DNA of 8,618 bases from Candidatus Roizmanbacteria bacterium CG_4_10_14_0_8_um_filter_39_9 (GTDB lineage Bacteria > Patescibacteriota > Microgenomatia > UBA1406 > GWC2-37-13). A model generated the notes under the pieces. It saw only the letters and a list, made by a program, of their open reading frames with translations. It did no database searches and was not told the origin of the DNA. Shown here piece by piece: positions 7,009-8,618 of this stretch. A program made the position numbers and the translations under genes. Where the stretch lies: assembly GCA_002784505.1 (NCBI GenBank), contig PFLF01000047.1:1-8618 (forward strand). The letters run 5' to 3'. The first letter of the stretch is position 1; each line of letters starts with the position of its first letter.

Positions 7009-7386
7009 ATGAAACTTATAAATAAACATATCTCCATTTGTCTATGGTCCGATGATTATGAGAAGCTTGCCGGGTGGTACGAAGAAGTACTAGGGTTTAA
7101 AGTTGGTCGTCGTCTAACGTTTCCTGATGATACAGGGGTTGATTTTGATTTCGCTCCCACATACTTCTATGTGGGAAAACATGACAAAGTGAGTGGCAAA
7201 AATAAAGATCCATATCGAATCATGATTGGATTTAATGTTGAAAGCATTTCCGAAGCATATGAAGAATTGAAGGTTAAAGATGTTACGTGGATTGCCAAGC
7301 CATTTGAAGGACCCCCTGGGGGATTTTGGTGCATGACGATCCAGGATCCGGAAGGAAACATTCTTCAATTTTTCGGAGGAAAGTAA
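7009..7386 (+). CDS. Glyoxalase/VOC-superfamily protein
   Basis: A 125-residue single-domain protein with two beta-alpha-beta-beta-beta modules. The first has HISICLWSDDYEKLAGWYEEVLGF, with its metal-ligand position at His7; the second has IMIGFNVESISEAYEELK and ends IQDPEGNILQFFGG. The superfamily includes glyoxalases, dioxygenases, epimerases and drug-binding resistance proteins, so the reaction cannot be named. The C-terminal metal position, usually Glu in GN-(I/V)-x-E-(L/F), appears to be Gln120; Gln can be a ligand in some members, but metal binding may be altered or lost. It is the only plus-strand gene, divergent from DUF4239 and convergent with DUF2061. There is no Shine-Dalgarno and the promoter predicts a leaderless transcript. 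Confidence 0.9.
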   Translation: MKLINKHISICLWSDDYEKLAGWYEEVLGFKVGRRLTFPDDTGVDFDFAPTYFYVGKHDKVSGKNKDPYRIMIGFNVESISEAYEELKVKDVTWIAKPFEGPPGGFWCMTIQDPEGNILQFFGGK

Positions 7387-7621
7387 AATTATCTCTAAAT
7401 TTTTTTGACATTTTTCCCCAATGAACGTTGTTCCATAATCTTTCGTGGACAATATACAAAAGAGTGCTCGCGATATTGGAAAAAAGTATGACGCCTAAGT
7501 TCAAATCATATCGGTGAGTCGAAGCAAATATAATTATTCCGTCTGAAACAAGGATAAACAATCTAAAGGTAATGGCTTTTGTGGTAGACCTGGATAATCC
7601 CTCATGAAATTTGATACTAAT
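7283..7621 (-). CDS. DUF2061 membrane protein with ill-fitting start and end (probable frameshifts)
   Basis: The minus strand encodes LSRSTTKAITFRLFILVSDG, a second hydrophobic stretch (LGVILFSNIASTLLYI) and VHERLWNNVHWGK. This is the pattern of DUF2061, small two-helix membrane proteins ending in 'HER-W....WG'. The domain spans about 7412-7606. Neither end is normal. Upstream in frame there is no ATG or GTG between a TAG and the domain, only ATT (7621) or TTG (7561). Downstream the frame runs on 43 residues, antisense over the VOC 3' end, to 7283. One extra A in the A7 run (7406-7400) would stop it at 7395 as MSKKI, clear of VOC. One extra base after the ATG at 7605 would supply a start (MRDYP-RSTTKAI). 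The domain call is good; the boundaries are uncertain, and this may be a pseudogene or assembly errors. Confidence 0.6.
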   Translation of the reverse strand: MSIKFHEGLSRSTTKAITFRLFILVSDGIIIFASTHRYDLNLGVILFSNIASTLLYIVHERLWNNVHWGKMSKKFRDNFTFLRKIEECFLPDPGSSCTKIPQGVLQMAWQST

Positions 7622-7630
7622 ATTATTAGT
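7616..7630. repeat. Palindrome over the DUF167 stop codon
   Basis: ACTAATA, one central T, TATTAGT: a perfect 15-base palindrome containing the TAA at 7628-7626. As RNA it could form a short AU-rich hairpin. It also covers the probable start region of DUF2061. It could be an operator, an mRNA end signal, or chance in AT-rich DNA. Confidence 0.35.
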
Positions 7631-7850
7631 CTACTTTTATTTCAATTATTTTGGTACGTGATTTTTGGCCAGACCTGAATATAATACAAGATTTTAGGAT
7701 AATAAAATACTTGCTCAGTAACGATATTACTGCAGTATTTGCCTTTCCATCAATGGGCTTTGCTTTTGTATAGACAACATAATGGTTGTTATCAATCTTT
7801 ACAATTTTATCTTCCCGTTTTCCCGGCTTGACAGTCACGAATATTCGCAT
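7626..7850 (-). CDS. DUF167 (YggU-family) protein
   Basis: A 74-residue cytoplasmic protein of the DUF167/YggU family, a small alpha/beta fold with no established biochemical role. Seen here: the opening strand MRIFVTVKPGKREDKI, then YVVYTKAKPIDGKANTAVISLLSKYF, which holds the family hallmark 'P-x-x-G-x-A-N' followed by the conserved helix, and a closing strand IIEIKVD. It is shorter than the E. coli protein, which is near 96 residues, but the core is complete. The start is the ATG at 7850. A TACACT hexamer lies 11 bases upstream and there is no Shine-Dalgarno. It lies downstream of the Nudix gene, separated by a hairpin, and directly upstream of DUF2061. Confidence 0.85.
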   Translation of the reverse strand: MRIFVTVKPGKREDKIVKIDNNHYVVYTKAKPIDGKANTAVISLLSKYFIILKSCIIFRSGQKSRTKIIEIKVD

Positions 7851-7861
7851 AAGTAAGCATT

Positions 7862-7889
7862 AGTGTAGCTTGCAACTTCGATTATTCAA
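7862..7889 (-). promoter_or_regulatory. Weak candidate promoter of the DUF167 gene
   Basis: Minus strand TTGAAT (7889-7884, 4 of 6), a 16-base spacer, TACACT (7867-7862, 4 of 6). The -10 ends 11 bases before the ATG at 7850, predicting a leader of about five bases. The -35 lies in the loop region of the hairpin at 7865-7912, so the two elements overlap. Confidence 0.3.
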
Positions 7890-7912
7890 ATAAACGAAGT
7901 ATGTTCGGCTAC
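7865..7912. repeat. Long imperfect hairpin over the Nudix stop codon
   Basis: Nested arms: GTAGC (7865-7869) with GCTAC (7908-7912), then after a 5 by 7 internal loop ACTTCG (7875-7880) with CGAAGT (7895-7900), and inside these, past an A-A mismatch, TTATT (7882-7886) with AATAA (7889-7893). The outer arm covers the Nudix TAG (7911-7909). No U-tract follows on either strand. The structure lies between Nudix and DUF167 and is the most elaborate of the stop-codon repeats here. Confidence 0.55.
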
Positions 7913-8376
7913 GCAGTTGATAATTTTTCAAGAGCTTTCAGAGCATAAAATTTAACATTAGGAATTATTTTTTTGTCAGTTTGCAAATCTTTTTTTGAAA
8001 ACCAGCGGCATTCATCACTTTTTTCACGGCCTTGTATCAACGCAAGTTTGTCAGTCAACGCTCTGGCAAAATACACCAGGGTCACATGCTCATGAGTTGG
8101 CGGTATCCGATTTCGGTTCAAAAAGTAGGGGGGAATTAACTCTTTTGTATTGTCTTGTTCTCGGAATGCCAATAAACTGTCATCAAGTACCACGTCCAAT
8201 CCAACCTCTTCTTTTACTTCTCGGACTGCCGCTTTGTTTGGATCTTCATTTGACTCGATATGTCCTCCAACACTCAACCACACCTTGAGCTTGTCATGAA
8301 TCCGCAAAAGAACCTTACTTTTGTATACTACAAAAACTTCGACAGTAAAATCAATTTTATCATGGATGTGAGGCAT
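7909..8376 (-). CDS. Nudix hydrolase
   Basis: A 155-residue cytoplasmic hydrolase of nucleoside-diphosphate-linked substrates. The Nudix box is complete: starting at Gly38 in GGHIESNEDPNKAAVREV and followed by KEEVGL, it matches G-x5-E-x7-R-E-U-x-E-E-x-G-U with all metal-binding glutamates. The N-terminus MPHIHDKIDFTVEVFVVY and the phrase VWLSVGGHIE are typical of a Nudix group I associate with CPR bacteria, from memory. The substrate is unknown; housecleaning of damaged nucleotides is possible. The frame extends to a GTG at 8403, but the ATG at 8376 is preferred because it fits the family and an extended -10 (TGG-TATACT) lies 10 bases upstream, inside the alternative extension. It follows the EamA-type gene on the same strand. 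Confidence 0.92.
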   Translation of the reverse strand: MPHIHDKIDFTVEVFVVYKSKVLLRIHDKLKVWLSVGGHIESNEDPNKAAVREVKEEVGLDVVLDDSLLAFREQDNTKELIPPYFLNRNRIPPTHEHVTLVYFARALTDKLALIQGREKSDECRWFSKKDLQTDKKIIPNVKFYALKALEKLSTA

Positions 8377-8386
8377 AGATTTTTTA

Positions 8387-8395
8387 AGTATACCA
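8387..8395 (-). promoter_or_regulatory. Extended -10 promoter of the Nudix gene
   Basis: Minus strand TGG then TATACT (5 of 6), ending 10 bases before the ATG at 8376. No -35 match is seen, as is allowed for extended -10 promoters. The predicted leader is about four bases. It lies inside the GTG-initiated extension, which argues for the ATG start. Confidence 0.45.
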
Positions 8396-8403
8396 AAGCA
8401 CAC

Positions 8404-8426
8404 TCCTCGGTATTTTATATCGAGGA
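8404..8426. repeat. Ten-base-pair hairpin over the stop codon of the EamA-type gene
   Basis: TCCTCGGTAT (8404-8413) and ATATCGAGGA (8417-8426) pair over ten positions with one G-U wobble, around a three-base loop. It contains the TAA at 8417-8415. On the minus strand no run of U follows, so it is not a textbook intrinsic terminator, yet it lies exactly between this gene and the Nudix promoter. Confidence 0.6.
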
Positions 8427-8618
8427 AAAATAGGCGGTGGCGATAATGCCGAGAAGGGAGAGGGAAATTCCAATTTTTTGGTTGGTTGTAAGTGGTTCTT
8501 TGTAAACGAAATAGGAAAGCAGCGTTGAAAGGCTGGCTGATGAACCGGCTATTGTTCCAATCACCGCAACATTCCCCCCCAATTGGAAACCCATGCTATA
8601 TCCCACATCGGCGGCTAT
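8415..8618 (-). CDS. EamA/DMT-family transporter, C-terminal end only
   Basis: The last 67 residues of an integral membrane protein; the start lies beyond the window. The segment AVIGTIAGSSASLSTLLSYF, then VYKEPLTTNQKIGISLSLLG and a last hydrophobic helix, fits the end of an EamA domain (drug/metabolite transporter superfamily): two helices separated by the conserved Glu-Pro-Leu loop and a Gly-rich final helix. Such proteins export amino acids, sugars or other metabolites; the substrate cannot be told from this piece. It is on the same strand as Nudix, with a hairpin over the stop codon between them. The superfamily call is good considering how little is visible. Confidence 0.8.
   Translation of the reverse strand: MAADVGYSMGFQLGGNVAVIGTIAGSSASLSTLLSYFVYKEPLTTNQKIGISLSLLGIIATAYFSSI

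Noticed and set aside
7114..7452. Minus-strand open frames antisense to the VOC gene
   Set aside because: They are reading-frame shadows of a clear VOC gene. Only the DUF2061 frame further right carries a recognisable domain.
8404..8426. Hairpin as a standard intrinsic terminator
   Set aside because: No U-tract follows on the minus strand and A residues follow on the plus strand, so the usual definition is not met. It is kept as a repeat.
1..8618. CRISPR array, insertion sequence, prophage or integrase
   Set aside because: No spaced direct repeats, transposase or recombinase motifs, or terminal repeats around cargo were seen on either strand.

Overview
The window looks like chromosomal DNA of an AT-rich, compact-genome bacterium that uses the standard code (TGA ends maeB, purB and the DUF4239 gene, and no gene has an in-frame TGA). 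Genes are packed with 4-base ATGA overlaps or short gaps. No start codon has a convincing Shine-Dalgarno sequence. The flavour of the proteins (DUF4239, DUF2061, short DUF167, a Nudix protein starting MPHIHDKIDF) suggests a member of Patescibacteria/CPR, perhaps Microgenomates. That placement is an inference; no phylogenetic marker is present. Almost everything lies on the minus strand, so the layout reads from right to left.

Right end (about 7395-8618): the C-terminal end of an EamA-type transporter, a Nudix hydrolase, a DUF167/YggU protein and a DUF2061 membrane protein whose two ends do not fit a normal reading frame. The only plus-strand gene, a glyoxalase/VOC-fold protein (7009-7386), meets DUF2061 tail to tail. 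It is divergent from a four-helix DUF4239 membrane protein (6190-6933).

Middle (5855-6189): a stretch that at first looks non-coding holds a small minus-strand gene for a 65-residue membrane-anchored protein, broken by one extra base in a run of seven G. A good promoter then opens the main operon.

Left (1-5854): purB, purA, an anchored protein of YpmS/LmeA-like appearance, malic enzyme and an ABC exporter half that runs off the window. The spacings are -4, +15, +20 and -4. PurA and PurB convert IMP and aspartate to AMP and fumarate. Malic enzyme turns malate into pyruvate, so with a fumarase encoded elsewhere the operon could carry the aspartate carbon to pyruvate.

Two themes recur. TATAAT-like hexamers sit 6-11 bases upstream of many start codons, which implies leaderless or nearly leaderless mRNAs. 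Inverted repeats without a U-tract overlap the stop codons of several genes, often just before the next gene's promoter. No tRNA, rRNA, CRISPR array, insertion sequence or integrase was found, and no stretch over 300 bases lacks a gene.
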